Positions 26,223 through 35,544 of a stretch of DNA of 64,000 nucleotides are shown one piece after another. Source of the DNA: Limnohabitans sp. Hippo3 (lineage in GTDB: Bacteria > Pseudomonadota > Gammaproteobacteria > Burkholderiales > Burkholderiaceae_C); the NCBI RefSeq assembly GCF_003063665.1, contig NZ_NESF01000002.1, positions 186,001 to 250,000 on the forward strand. The letters run 5' to 3'. A program made the translations under genes and the position numbers. Within the stretch, counting starts at the first letter, position 1; the number at the start of each line of letters is the position of its first letter. The notes below the pieces were generated by a model. The model saw only the letters and a program-made list of their open reading frames with translations, was not told the DNA's origin and ran no database searches.

Positions 26223-29144
26223 ATGCAAACAGACCTGAACATCGCCTCCCCATCGCCCACCCTGATGCGCCAGCCCGAAGCTGGGCAAAGCAGCGTCCCG
26301 AGCTTGCAGGCACTGGCCCATTACCAGATCATTCGCCGCAATGGCGCTGTGGTGCCCTTCGAGCCAAACAAGATCGCTGTGGCGCTGATGAAAGCGTTTT
26401 TGGCCGTTCACGGCACCCAGGGCGCAGCGTCTGCCAGCGTGCGCGAAGTGGTCGAAGAATTGACCCAAAACGTGGTTCGCGCTTTGGTCCGCTCACGCCC
26501 CGGCGGCGGCACCTTCCACATTGAAGATGTGCAAGACCAGGTGGAGTTGGGCCTGATGCGCAGCAGCAACCACGAAGTGGCACGCGCTTACGTGTTGTAC
26601 CGTGAGCGTCGCACTCAAGAGCGTGCACAACAGCACCAGCAAGTGGCCCCCACGCCTGCCGAACCCCGTCTGCACGTGATCGATGGCGGCCAACGCGTCG
26701 CCCTGGATCTGGATTACCTCAAATCCCTGATGGTCAACGCCTGCGCCGGTTTGGGCAAGGACGTGAGCCCAGACCCCATCGTGGCCGAAACCATGCGCAA
26801 CCTGTACGACGGCGTGCCCATGGAAGAGGTTTACAAGGCGTCCATCCTCGCGTCGCGCACCCTGATTGAGAAAGACCCTGACTACACCTACGTCACAGCC
26901 CGCTTGCTCATGCACACCATCGCCAAGGAAATCCTGGGCAAGGAAGTGACCCAGGACCAAATGGCCGAGGAGTACATCAACTACTTCCCCCAATTCATCA
27001 AAAAAGGCGTGGACAACGACCTGTTGGATGAAAAACTGCTGCAGTTCGACCTGAAGCAACTGGCCGCCGCCCTCAAACCCGAGCGCGACCTGCAGTTCGA
27101 TTACCTGGGCTTGCAAACCCTGTACGACCGCTACTTCCTGCACGTGCGCAAGACCCGCATTGAAATGCCCCAAGCGTTCTTCATGCGCGTGGCGATGGGC
27201 CTGTCGCTCAATGAAATCAACCGCGAAGCACGCGCCATCGAGTTCTACGAAATCCTGTCGTCGTTCGACTTCATGTCGTCCACGCCCACCCTGTTCAACA
27301 GCGGTACTTTGCGCTCGCAGCTGTCGAGCTGCTATCTGACCACCGTGCCCGACGACCTGGACGGCATTTACGAATCGATCAAAGAGAACGCTTTGCTGTC
27401 CAAGTTTGCGGGCGGTCTGGGCAACGACTGGACCCGCGTGCGGGCCATGGGCTCGCACATCAAGGGCACCAACGGCGAATCGCAAGGCGTGGTGCCTTTC
27501 CTGAAAGTGGTCAACGACACCGCCGTGGCCGTGAACCAAGGCGGCAAGCGCAAGGGCGCGGTCTGCACCTACCTGGAAACCTGGCACCTGGACATTGAAG
27601 AGTTCCTGGAACTGCGCAAGAACACCGGCGACGACCGCCGCCGCACGCACGACATGAACACGGCCAACTGGATCCCCGACCTGTTCATGCGCCGCGTGAT
27701 GGAAAAAGGCAACTGGACCCTGTTCTCGCCTTCCGATGTGCCTGATCTGCACGACCTCTTCGGTCTGGCCTTCGAAAAAGCCTACGTGGCCTACGAACAA
27801 AAAGCCGCTCGTGGCGAAATCAAGCCCAGCAAGACCGTCCCCGCGACCGACTTGTGGCGCAAGATGCTGTCCATGCTGTTCGAAACCGGCCACCCCTGGA
27901 TCACTTTCAAGGACCCCTGCAACGTGCGCTCGCCCCAGCAACACGTTGGCGTGGTGCATTCGTCCAACCTGTGCACAGAGATCACCCTCAACACCAGCGA
28001 CACCGAAACCGCTGTGTGCAACCTGGGCTCGGTCAATCTGTCGCGCCACCTCAAGGACAGCGCCAACGGCAAAGTCATTGACCACGAGAAACTGAAGAAA
28101 ACCATCACGATCGCCATGCGCATGCTGGACAACGTGATCGACATCAACTACTACGCCGTCAAGAAAGCCCGTGATTCCAACATGCGCCACCGCCCTGTCG
28201 GCATGGGCCTGATGGGTTTCCAGGACTCGCTGTATGAAATGCGCATTCCCTACGCATCGCAAGCCGCTGTCGAGTTCGCTGACCAGTCCATGGAGGCCAT
28301 CTGCTATTACGCTTACTGGGCCTCGACCGAGCTGGCCAAAGAGCGTGGCCAGTACGCCACTTACAAGGGCTCGTTGTGGGATCAGGGCATCTTGCCTCTG
28401 GACACCCTGAAACTGCTGGAGCGCGAGCGTGGTGGTTATGTCGAAGTGGACCGCTCGTCCACACTGGATTGGGACTCGCTGCGCCAAAAGATTGCACAAG
28501 ACGGCATGCGCAACTCCAACTGCGTCGCCATCGCCCCCACCGCCACGATCTCCAACATCATTGGCGTGGATGCCTCGATCGAGCCTTGCTTTGGCAATCT
28601 GTCGGTCAAGTCCAACCTCTCGGGCGAATTCACCGTGATCAACGGCTATCTGGTGCGTGACCTCAAGCGCCTGGGCCTGTGGGATGACGTGATGGTCATG
28701 GACCTGAAGCACTTCGACGGTTCACTGCGTCCGATCGACCGCGTGCCACAAGACATCAAGGCGCTGTACGCCACCGCCTTTGAAGTCGAAACCACCTGGC
28801 TGGTCGAGGCTGCTGCACGCCGCCAGAAATGGATCGACCAAGCCCAATCGCTCAACATCTACATGGCGGGCGCATCGGGCAAGAAGCTGGACGACACCTA
28901 CAAACTGGCTTGGTTGCGTGGCCTGAAAACCACTTACTACCTGCGCACATCGAGCGCCACACAGGTCGAGAAATCCACCGTGAAAGCCGGTTCGCACAAC
29001 GCCGTGTCTTCAGGTGCGCCCAGCTCGGGGATGAGCGTCGTGGATGCCGCTGCAGCTGCCGCGCAAGTGCAAATGAACACATCACCTGCCACCGATGTCA
29101 AATTTTGCGCCATCGACGATCCCGGTTGCGAAGCTTGCCAGTGA
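26223..29144 (+). CDS. nrdA: Ribonucleoside-diphosphate reductase, alpha subunit (class Ia)
   Basis: 973 residues. An N-terminal ATP-cone (from about residue 30: YQIIRRNGAVVPFEPNKIAV) gives allosteric control by ATP/dATP. The catalytic barrel has SCYLTTVPDDLDGIYESIKE, NQGGKRKGAVCTYLETWHLD, SNLCTEITLNTSDTETAVCN and APTATISNIIGVDASIEPC. The C-terminus DDPGCEACQ carries the redox-shuttle cysteine pair. It makes deoxynucleotides with NrdB. The ATG at 26223 was chosen because AAAGAA lies six bases before it; an ATG two codons upstream (26217) directly abuts that site. Two NrdR boxes lie upstream. Confidence 0.96.
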   Translation: MQTDLNIASPSPTLMRQPEAGQSSVPSLQALAHYQIIRRNGAVVPFEPNKIAVALMKAFLAVHGTQGAASASVREVVEELTQNVVRALVRSRPGGGTFHIEDVQDQVELGLMRSSNHEVARAYVLYRERRTQERAQQHQQVAPTPAEPRLHVIDGGQRVALDLDYLKSLMVNACAGLGKDVSPDPIVAETMRNLYDGVPMEEVYKASILASRTLIEKDPDYTYVTARLLMHTIAKEILGKEVTQDQMAEEYINYFPQFIKKGVDNDLLDEKLLQFDLKQLAAALKPERDLQFDYLGLQTLYDRYFLHVRKTRIEMPQAFFMRVAMGLSLNEINREARAIEFYEILSSFDFMSSTPTLFNSGTLRSQLSSCYLTTVPDDLDGIYESIKENALLSKFAGGLGNDWTRVRAMGSHIKGTNGESQGVVPFLKVVNDTAVAVNQGGKRKGAVCTYLETWHLDIEEFLELRKNTGDDRRRTHDMNTANWIPDLFMRRVMEKGNWTLFSPSDVPDLHDLFGLAFEKAYVAYEQKAARGEIKPSKTVPATDLWRKMLSMLFETGHPWITFKDPCNVRSPQQHVGVVHSSNLCTEITLNTSDTETAVCNLGSVNLSRHLKDSANGKVIDHEKLKKTITIAMRMLDNVIDINYYAVKKARDSNMRHRPVGMGLMGFQDSLYEMRIPYASQAAVEFADQSMEAICYYAYWASTELAKERGQYATYKGSLWDQGILPLDTLKLLERERGGYVEVDRSSTLDWDSLRQKIAQDGMRNSNCVAIAPTATISNIIGVDASIEPCFGNLSVKSNLSGEFTVINGYLVRDLKRLGLWDDVMVMDLKHFDGSLRPIDRVPQDIKALYATAFEVETTWLVEAAARRQKWIDQAQSLNIYMAGASGKKLDDTYKLAWLRGLKTTYYLRTSSATQVEKSTVKAGSHNAVSSGAPSSGMSVVDAAAAAAQVQMNTSPATDVKFCAIDDPGCEACQ

Positions 29145-29152
29145 TTTGAAAA

Positions 29153-29188
29153 GCATTGCACTTTGCTGTGACAAGCCAAGTGCGATGC
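29153..29188 (+). other. Intercistronic hairpin between nrdA and nrdB
   Basis: GCATTGCAC and GTGCGATGC form a 9-bp stem (one G-U pair in RNA) around an 18-base loop, nine bases after the nrdA stop. No T-tract follows, so it is more likely an RNA stability or processing element, or a partial attenuator, than a terminator. Confidence 0.55.
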
Positions 29189-29285
29189 AATTGAACAACA
29201 CTTCACGGTGACGCACATCGAAAAAGTGAATCGCTTCTTTGAATTTCGTGCGCTTGCTTTCATAATTTGAGAACTGGAATTTTTT

Positions 29286-30413
29286 ATGTTGTCCTGGGAC
29301 GAACAAGTCAAACCTGCATCGCCAACTGCGATGCCCTCTTTTTCCGGCGCTGATGCAGGCACAGCGTCTGCCGCTGCATCCCCAGCCCCCAGCCTTCGCC
29401 GCATGACTGCGGCCGACAAACGCATCATCAACGGCCAGACCGACGTCAACCAGCTGGTGCCTTTCAAATACAAATGGGCTTGGGAAAAATACCTGGCCAC
29501 CTGCGCCAACCACTGGATGCCGCAGGAAGTGAACATGAACCGCGACATCGCCTTGTGGAAGGACCCCAACGGTCTGACCGAAGACGAGCGCCGCATCGTC
29601 AAGCGCAACCTCGGCTTCTTCGTGACCGCCGATTCGCTGGCCGCCAACAACATCACGCTGGGCACTTACCGCCACATCACAGCCCCCGAATGCCGCCAGT
29701 TCCTGCTGCGTCAGGCTTTTGAAGAGGCCATCCACACCCACGCTTACCAGTACATCGTGGAGTCATTGGGCCTGGACGAGTCGGAAATCTTCAACGCCTA
29801 CAACGAAGTCAAATCCATCCGCGACAAGGATGAGTTCCTGATCCCGTTCATCAACGTGATCATGGACCCTCACTTCAAGACCGGCACACTGGAAACCGAC
29901 CAGACCCTGCTCAAGTCCTTGATCGTGTTCGCCTGCCTGATGGAAGGCCTGTTCTTCTACGTGGGCTTCACGCAAATCCTGGCCTTGGGTCGTCAAAACA
30001 AGATGACCGGTGCTGCCGAGCAGTACCAGTACATCCTGCGCGACGAGTCGATGCACTGCAACTTCGGCATTGACCTGATCAACACCGTCAAACTTGAAAA
30101 CCCACAGCTGTGGACGGCCGAATTCAAGGCCGAGATCAAGGAACTCTTCCTCAAAGCGGTCGAGCTGGAATACCGTTACGCCGAAGACACCATGCCACGC
30201 GGCGTGCTGGGCATGAACGCGTCCATGTTCAAAGGCTATTTGCGTTACATCGCCAACCGCCGCGCCACCCAGATCGGTCTGGAGGCCCTCTTCCCCAACG
30301 AAGAGAACCCCTTCCCCTGGATGAGCGAGATGATCGACCTGAAAAAAGAACGCAACTTCTTTGAAACCCGGGTCATTGAATACCAATCCGGCGGGGCCTT
30401 GTCCTGGGACTGA
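29286..30413 (+). CDS. nrdB: Ribonucleoside-diphosphate reductase, beta subunit
   Basis: 375 residues of the di-iron ferritin-like NrdB family. Iron ligands fall in [19 protein letters not shown] and [35 protein letters not shown] is the core helix. The C-terminal tail [11 protein letters not shown] is the peptide that docks to NrdA. It generates the tyrosyl radical used by NrdA. It lies 141 bases after nrdA with a hairpin in the gap; the ATG at 29286 has only a weak ribosome-binding site. Confidence 0.96.
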   Translation: MLSWDEQVKPASPTAMPSFSGADAGTASAAASPAPSLRRMTAADKRIINGQTDVNQLVPFKYKWAWEKYLATCANHWMPQEVNMNRDIALWKDPNGLTEDERRIVKRNLGFFVTADSLAANNITLGTYRHITAPECRQFLLRQAFEEAIHTHAYQYIVESLGLDESEIFNAYNEVKSIRDKDEFLIPFINVIMDPHFKTGTLETDQTLLKSLIVFACLMEGLFFYVGFTQILALGRQNKMTGAAEQYQYILRDESMHCNFGIDLINTVKLENPQLWTAEFKAEIKELFLKAVELEYRYAEDTMPRGVLGMNASMFKGYLRYIANRRATQIGLEALFPNEENPFPWMSEMIDLKKERNFFETRVIEYQSGGALSWD

Positions 30414-30447
30414 TCTTCTGAACACCCCCTCCATGTCCCCCCTCTTC

Positions 30448-30491
30448 AAGCCACAGTTCGCAACGCCTTCGGGTGTTGGGTGCTGTGGCTT
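30448..30491 (+). terminator. Strong two-part hairpin after nrdB, possible terminator
   Basis: Outer stem AAGCCACAG/CTGTGGCTT and inner stem CAACGCC/GGTGTTG capped by a TTCG tetraloop, separated by a four-base internal loop. It follows nrdB by 34 bases. Only TTTCCC follows, so termination may be partial, letting some transcripts continue into the histone-like gene. Confidence 0.55.
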
Positions 30492-30605
30492 TCCCGCGTT
30501 CATGGTGTTGGGGGTTTCCTCAGCGCCATGGATCGCTTTGTGCAATCCAACAAGCACCAAGCGTTCCCTTTCCGTTGAGTTCTCAACTTGATCAAGGAGA
30601 AAATC

Positions 30606-31118
30606 ATGGCAACTGCAAAAAAAGCAGCAGCAAAAAAAGCTGCTCCCGCAAAGAAGGCCGTCGCGGCCAAGAAACCAGCAGCTAAAAAAGTAGCCGCTAA
30701 AAAGCCAGCAGCTAAAAAAGCCGCTCCAGCAAAAAAAGCTGTTGCAGCCAAAAAGCCAGCTGCTAAAAAAGTAGCCGCTAAAAAGCCAGCAGCCAAAAAA
30801 GCCGCTCCAGCTAAAAAAGCAGCGCCTAAGAAAGTAGCCGCCAAAAAGCCAGCAGCCAAAAAAGCCGCTCCAGCTAAAAAAGCCGCTCCTAAGAAAGCAG
30901 CCGCCAAAAAGCCAGCAGCCAAAAAAGCCGCTTCAGCTAAAAAAGCAGCCGCCAAGAAAACTGCTGCCAAAAAGCCAGCGGCCAAAAAGCCTGCTGTGAA
31001 GAAAGCTGCTAAAAAGCCTGCTGCAAAGAAGGCATCTAAAGCACCCGCTGCCCCCGCTGCACAGACAACGCTGAATCCTCAAGCTGCATGGCCGTTTCCT
31101 TCGGCCGCCAAGCCCTGA
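30606..31118 (+). CDS. Histone H1-like DNA-binding protein with KPAAKK repeats
   Basis: 170 residues made almost wholly of lysine, alanine and proline in tandem units of the type KKPAAKKAAPAKKA and KKVAAKKPAAKK. The final 20 residues (APAAQTTLNPQAAWPFPSAA) are less basic. This matches bacterial H1-like nucleoid proteins (AlgP, HctB and BpH1 types). It probably coats and condenses DNA. The ATG at 30606 has AAGGAG six bases upstream. The underlying DNA is strongly repetitive, which makes length variation by slippage likely. A perfect terminator follows. Confidence 0.88.
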   Translation: MATAKKAAAKKAAPAKKAVAAKKPAAKKVAAKKPAAKKAAPAKKAVAAKKPAAKKVAAKKPAAKKAAPAKKAAPKKVAAKKPAAKKAAPAKKAAPKKAAAKKPAAKKAASAKKAAAKKTAAKKPAAKKPAVKKAAKKPAAKKASKAPAAPAAQTTLNPQAAWPFPSAAKP

Positions 31119-31144
31119 TTCGAACGTTAGACGCTCGTAGCGCA

Positions 31145-31178
31145 AAGCCCAATACTGGCAACAGTGTTGGGCTTTTTT
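31145..31178 (+). terminator. Rho-independent terminator after the histone-like gene
   Basis: AAGCCCAATACTG pairs with CAGTGTTGGGCTT (one T-G pair) around a GCAA tetraloop and is followed by TTTTTT. Confidence 0.93.
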
Positions 31179-31228
31179 ACGGCCGATCCGCAGCAGCCAT
31201 TCAAGCCAACGCGCTCAGACTGCCGGAC

Positions 31229-32065
31229 TCAGGGGTAAAAACTGAACAACCTGTACCCCGCTGGCACGAGGTCGGCTTCGGGCACCAGATGCAACTGCCC
31301 CTCCCAGGTTTGGCCAGGCACCAGAAAACTGGGCGCCCCCTGTTGAGTGACCTGCAACACCCGTCGCACCAGGGCTTTGTCCTGCGCATCCAGCAAGGTC
31401 AGCTCGAGTGCGGGCATCTGCAAGGCCTGCGCCGTGACGTTGCGCACCGACCAACGGAGCTGAAAACCACCGTCATGTGGTGTCAGGCTGGAACTCTCGA
31501 TGAGCACCCCATCGCGAATTTGCAAGGGCAAAATTTCGCACCCCACCCTGCGACACACCGCAGTCAGCCCCTGTCCAAGCACGGGGTCCATGCTGGCCAG
31601 CACATGCCGCTCAATCCAGAGCCACTGCAGTCCCAGCGCGAGCAACAAAAGAAAAGCCGCCACAGCCGTCAGCCAGGATCGCGGTGGGCGCTTGCCAGCT
31701 TGCGCATCGGGCTGAACAATCGCCTGCTCAGCGTCAGGCCGGGCCTTATCTTGCAGAGGCGAGAGCGCTTGCGGCTTGAAGGTCGAGAGCGCCTCTTCAA
31801 AAGCGGCCACCGCGGTCACGACCGGCGCCGAAGGCGATCGGTCTTCCTGTTTGAGGAAGTCGTCAATGCGCAACCGCTGCCCGGCCGGTTGCAAAGCCTG
31901 ATCCAGCGCATCAGGATGGGCATCAGGCCAGTTGACGACCAAGCCTGTGCTGTCAAACGCCTGCTGACATTGGCCACAGCGCAGCCAACCTTGGGCGATT
32001 TTGAGTTGATCGGGCACCACCTTGTAGGTCGTGCTGCAGGCCGGGCAACGGGTGATCCAGCTCAT
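31229..32065 (-). CDS. DUF3426 protein with N-terminal MJ0042-type zinc ribbon
   Basis: 278 residues. The start MSWITRCPACSTTYKVVPDQ plus LRCGQCQQAF is an MJ0042 zinc-ribbon (two CxxC pairs). A single transmembrane segment (WLTAVAAFLLLLALGLQWLW, residues about 150-170) separates it from a periplasmic DUF3426 domain with SSLTPHDGGFQLRWSVRN. Function is unknown. It is the last gene of the leftward accB-accC-prmA run, as in many Burkholderiales. Confidence 0.86.
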   Translation of the reverse strand: MSWITRCPACSTTYKVVPDQLKIAQGWLRCGQCQQAFDSTGLVVNWPDAHPDALDQALQPAGQRLRIDDFLKQEDRSPSAPVVTAVAAFEEALSTFKPQALSPLQDKARPDAEQAIVQPDAQAGKRPPRSWLTAVAAFLLLLALGLQWLWIERHVLASMDPVLGQGLTAVCRRVGCEILPLQIRDGVLIESSSLTPHDGGFQLRWSVRNVTAQALQMPALELTLLDAQDKALVRRVLQVTQQGAPSFLVPGQTWEGQLHLVPEADLVPAGYRLFSFYP

Positions 32066-32105
32066 GCTATGCCCGTCATCATGGCCCGCATCGGCACGGC
32101 CCAGA

Positions 32106-33002
32106 TCAAGACGCCATGGCTGGCGATGTCGCCGTCATGAGGATCCAGCCATCTTCACTGTCGGCCACCTCCAGCTGAATCCAGGGTGCGTAAGCGGCCT
32201 TCAACTCGTCGGCCTGACGCTCCAGAATGCCCGCCAGCACCAAAGCACCCGATGGCGCCACATAAGAGCACAACAGCGGCGCCAAAACCTTGAGCGGCGT
32301 GGCCAGGATATTGGCCAAAACCGTCTGGTACCGGCCCTGGGCCTTGTCAGGCAAACCGGCCGCCAGGCTCACGCCGTTGGCTTCGGCGTTCAGGACCGTG
32401 GACGTCACGGCTGCTTCGTCAATGTCCACCGCATCGATCTCGGATGCACCGTATTTGGCCGCACCGATCGCCAAAATACCGGAGCCGCAGCCGTAATCGA
32501 GCACACGCTGACCCTGCACGCCGTGCTGCGCGATCCAGCGCAAACACATGCGGGTGGTCGGGTGGGTGCCTGTGCCGAAAGCCAAACCGGGGTCGAGCCG
32601 AATAATCTGCCTGGCCTGTGCAGGCGGCTCGTGCCACGTCGGCACGATCCAGAAATCGGGGGTGACTTCCACCGGTGCAAACTGCGATTGGGTCAATCGG
32701 ACCCAGTCCTGATCGGCCACCGCCTGCACGCCCAGAATGCGGCAGCCTTCAAAAAAGTCTTGCGCAGACAGCAGATGAACCGCCTCTTGCGCTTGGGCCT
32801 CTTGCGCAAACAAAGCCACCATACGCGAACGCTGCCAGCCGTCTTTGGGTGGTGGCATGCCGGGTTCACCGAACAGGGCCTGTTCTGCAGGCGTCTGGGC
32901 ATCGGCGTCCTCTACCGACACACTCAAGGCATCGAGCGCATCGAGTGCATCGCTCAGGACATCGACCCGGTCTTCCGGGCACAAGAGGCTCAGTTCAAAC
33001 AT
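32106..33002 (-). CDS. prmA: Ribosomal protein L11 methyltransferase
   Basis: 298 residues. The SAM-binding motif is VLDYGCGSGILAIGAAKYGA, with FGTGTHPTTRMCLRWI before it and the active-site block VLANILATPLKVLAP after it, all typical of PrmA. It trimethylates L11 at several amino groups. The gene starts six bases after accC and probably belongs to the acc operon. The N-terminal L11-recognition domain is normal in length. Confidence 0.94.
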   Translation of the reverse strand: MFELSLLCPEDRVDVLSDALDALDALSVSVEDADAQTPAEQALFGEPGMPPPKDGWQRSRMVALFAQEAQAQEAVHLLSAQDFFEGCRILGVQAVADQDWVRLTQSQFAPVEVTPDFWIVPTWHEPPAQARQIIRLDPGLAFGTGTHPTTRMCLRWIAQHGVQGQRVLDYGCGSGILAIGAAKYGASEIDAVDIDEAAVTSTVLNAEANGVSLAAGLPDKAQGRYQTVLANILATPLKVLAPLLCSYVAPSGALVLAGILERQADELKAAYAPWIQLEVADSEDGWILMTATSPAMAS

Positions 33003-33008
33003 ACGGTT

Positions 33009-34358
33009 TCAGCGCTTGTGCTGGCTCAGCCAGTGTTCGAGGTAATGGATGTTGGTGCCGCCTTGCATGAACTTGGCGTCCACCATCAGCTCGCGGTGCA
33101 ACGGGATGTTGGTGCTGATGCCTTCGATCACCGTCTCATTCAAGGCGGTCTGCATGCGGGCCAAAGCCTGCTCGCGCGTGTCGCCGTGAACGATCAATTT
33201 GCCGATCATCGAGTCGTAGTTCGGGGGCACAAAGTAGTTGTTGTAGACGTGCGAGTCCACCCTCACGCCCGGCCCACCAGGCATGTGCCAGGACGTCACG
33301 CGACCCGGCGAGGGCGTGAACTTGAACGGGTCTTCAGCGTTGATGCGGCACTCGATGGCATGGCCCCGAATCTCGATCTGACGTTGGGTAAACGGCAGCT
33401 TTTCGCCCGCAGCGACCATGATTTGGGTTTTGACGATGTCCACACCCGTGATCCACTCGGTCACCGGGTGCTCGACCTGCACGCGGGTGTTCATCTCGAT
33501 GAAATAGAACTCGCCGTTTTCGTACAGAAACTCGAAGGTGCCCGCACCGCGGTAGTTGATCTTCTTGCAGGCCGCCACACAACGCTCGCCGATCTTCTCG
33601 ATCAGCTTGCGCGGAATGCCTGGCGCTGGCGCTTCTTCGATCACCTTCTGGTGACGGCGCTGCATGGAGCAGTCGCGCTCACCCAAATAAACCGCGTTCT
33701 TGTGCTTGTCGGCCAGAATCTGGATTTCGATGTGGCGCGGGTTCTGCAGGAACTTCTCCATGTAGACCGCCGGATTGCCGAACGCAGCCCCGGCCTCGGC
33801 CTTGGTCATCTGCACCGCGTTGATCAGCGCTGCTTCGGTGTGCACCACACGCATGCCGCGACCACCGCCACCGCCTGCGGCCTTGATGATGACCGGGTAA
33901 CCCACCGACTTGGCAATGCGGCGGATCTGGACCGGATCGTCAGGCAATTCACCTTCCGAGCCGGGCACGCAAGGCACACCGGCTCGGATCATGGCTTGCT
34001 TGGCCGACACCTTGTCGCCCATGATGCGGATCGATTCGGGCGTGGGGCCAATGAACTGGAAACCGCTTTTCTCGACGCGCTCGGCAAAGTCGGCGTTCTC
34101 GCTCAAAAAGCCGTAGCCGGGGTGGATCGCCTCGGCGTCCGTCACTTCGGCGGCCGAAATGATGGCGGGCATGTTGAGGTAACTCAGCGGCGAGGCCGCT
34201 GGGCCAATGCACACCGCTTCTTCGGCCAACTTCACGTATTTGGCTTCTTTGTCGGCCTCGGAATAGACCATCACCGCCTTGACGCCCAATTCGCGACAAG
34301 CGCGCTGGATGCGCAAGGCGATTTCGCCTCGGTTGGCGACCAGGATTTTCTTGAACAT
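33009..34358 (-). CDS. accC: Acetyl-CoA carboxylase, biotin carboxylase subunit
   Basis: 449 residues. [20 protein letters not shown] is the classical start. The ATP-grasp domain includes the glycine-rich loop [13 protein letters not shown], with [20 protein letters not shown] and [20 protein letters not shown] for ATP, bicarbonate and Mg. It carboxylates biotin on AccB in the first step of fatty-acid synthesis. It follows accB by 14 bases on the same strand. Confidence 0.97.
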   Translation of the reverse strand: MFKKILVANRGEIALRIQRACRELGVKAVMVYSEADKEAKYVKLAEEAVCIGPAASPLSYLNMPAIISAAEVTDAEAIHPGYGFLSENADFAERVEKSGFQFIGPTPESIRIMGDKVSAKQAMIRAGVPCVPGSEGELPDDPVQIRRIAKSVGYPVIIKAAGGGGGRGMRVVHTEAALINAVQMTKAEAGAAFGNPAVYMEKFLQNPRHIEIQILADKHKNAVYLGERDCSMQRRHQKVIEEAPAPGIPRKLIEKIGERCVAACKKINYRGAGTFEFLYENGEFYFIEMNTRVQVEHPVTEWITGVDIVKTQIMVAAGEKLPFTQRQIEIRGHAIECRINAEDPFKFTPSPGRVTSWHMPGGPGVRVDSHVYNNYFVPPNYDSMIGKLIVHGDTREQALARMQTALNETVIEGISTNIPLHRELMVDAKFMQGGTNIHYLEHWLSQHKR

Positions 34359-34372
34359 GAAATCCCCGTGGC

Positions 34373-34822
34373 TTATTCGATGATGAACAAAGGCTGACCG
34401 TATTCCACGGCCTGGCCGTTTTCACACAGGATCTGCGTGACGGTGCCGGACTTGTCGGATTCGATCTCGTTGAGGATCTTCATGGCTTCGATGATGCACA
34501 GGGTGTCGCCCTCTTTGACCACCGAACCGATCTGAATGAAGGGCGCTGCGCCCGGGCTGGACGCGCGGTAGAACGTGCCCACCATGGGTGACTTGACCGC
34601 ATGACCGGCAGGTGCCGCTGCAGGCGCGGGTGCCTCCACGGCAGCGACGGGTGCGGCCACAACGGGGGCGGCAGCGACCGGCGCAGCTTGCATCACGACC
34701 GGGGCGGCCACGCCCATGCTCTTGACGATGCGCACCTTGCCTTCGGCTTCGGTGATTTCCAGCTCCGACACGTTCGAGTCGGACACCAGGTCAATCAGTG
34801 TTTTCAGTTTGCGCAAATCCAT
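34373..34822 (-). CDS. accB: Biotin carboxyl carrier protein of acetyl-CoA carboxylase
   Basis: 149 residues. An N-terminal domain ([20 protein letters not shown]) is joined by an alanine/proline-rich linker to the biotinyl domain, with the biotin attachment motif [14 protein letters not shown]; the modified lysine is residue 115. GGAGGA lies five bases before the ATG at 34822. An AT-rich stretch upstream (to about 34900) with TGGTGTAAATT on the minus strand could be the operon promoter. Confidence 0.96.
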   Translation of the reverse strand: MDLRKLKTLIDLVSDSNVSELEITEAEGKVRIVKSMGVAAPVVMQAAPVAAAPVVAAPVAAVEAPAPAAAPAGHAVKSPMVGTFYRASSPGAAPFIQIGSVVKEGDTLCIIEAMKILNEIESDKSGTVTQILCENGQAVEYGQPLFIIE

Positions 34823-34983
34823 AGATCCTCCATTGCTGTAAGCACACGTAATGGATTGAATTTACACCAAATTTCAGTAAAAACCCTCGAAATCGTCTTT
34901 TCTGGTCAGAATTGGAACGAATTAAAAGCCATGACCTAGCGAAACAGAGGGCCAAACCTCAACACGCCCAAGATCGGAGGATT

Positions 34984-35544
34984 TCAGGCGCCAACACTGC
35001 GCCATTGCATAAGGTCATCCGCCGTCAATTGCCCCATTTTTTGCCGCCAAATACTGCCATCTGCCTTGAAAAAAACCGTAAAAGGCAAGCCGCCCGCTGC
35101 ATTGCCCAGCGACTTGGCCAGCTCCGTCCCCGCCAAACCAGCCAAACCGACCGGGAAACCCAAAGGCTGACGCGCCAGAAAACGCCGCACTGCGCTGGGC
35201 TGGTCGATGGCCAAAGCCACCACTTGGTGATTTTTCGCCACATTTTCACGCCAGAAGGCATCGATCATGGGCAGTTCATCGACACAAGGGGGGCACCAGG
35301 TGGCCCAGAAGTTCAGCAACAAGGGCTTGCCCTGGAAGGCGGCCATGGCCAAACCCTCTCCCGAGGGGGTGTCGAACTGCTGAGTCCAGACCGGGTGACT
35401 GGCCGCGGCCGTGACGGCTTGCGGCTGAAAACGCCACAAAGCCACACCCACACCGGCGACGGCAGCCGCCGCCCCGGCACCCAGAATCAAATTTCGGCGC
35501 GAAGCGCCTGCGCTTTGTTGGTCCATGGCCAAATTGTCTTTCAT
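34984..35544 (-). CDS. TlpA-family thioredoxin-like protein, membrane-anchored
   Basis: 186 residues. The N-terminus has a basic stretch and a hydrophobic segment (RRNLILGAGAAAAVAGVGVA), read as a signal anchor or Tat-like signal because of RRN. The thioredoxin fold follows with LLLNFWATWCPPCVDELPMI (active site WCPPC) and the cis-proline loop GGLPFTVFF. Such proteins reduce disulfides in the periplasm, often for cytochrome c maturation. The ATG at 35544 overlaps the stop of the upstream gene; an internal methionine six residues on is an alternative. Confidence 0.87.
   Translation of the reverse strand: MKDNLAMDQQSAGASRRNLILGAGAAAAVAGVGVALWRFQPQAVTAAASHPVWTQQFDTPSGEGLAMAAFQGKPLLLNFWATWCPPCVDELPMIDAFWRENVAKNHQVVALAIDQPSAVRRFLARQPLGFPVGLAGLAGTELAKSLGNAAGGLPFTVFFKADGSIWRQKMGQLTADDLMQWRSVGA

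Noticed and set aside
25919..26260. A 113-codon minus-strand ORF in the nrdA upstream region
   Set aside because: It covers the NrdR boxes and the nrdA start and shows no recognisable protein features.
26493..28712. A 739-codon open frame opposite nrdA
   Set aside because: Antisense shadow of a conserved gene; no recognisable domain or start signal.
30606..31060. A CRISPR-like or satellite repeat array
   Set aside because: The repeats are in-frame Lys/Ala/Pro codons of the histone H1-like gene, with no spacers.
32031..34397. A 788-codon open frame opposite accC and prmA
   Set aside because: Antisense shadow; composition is typical of reversed high-GC codons.
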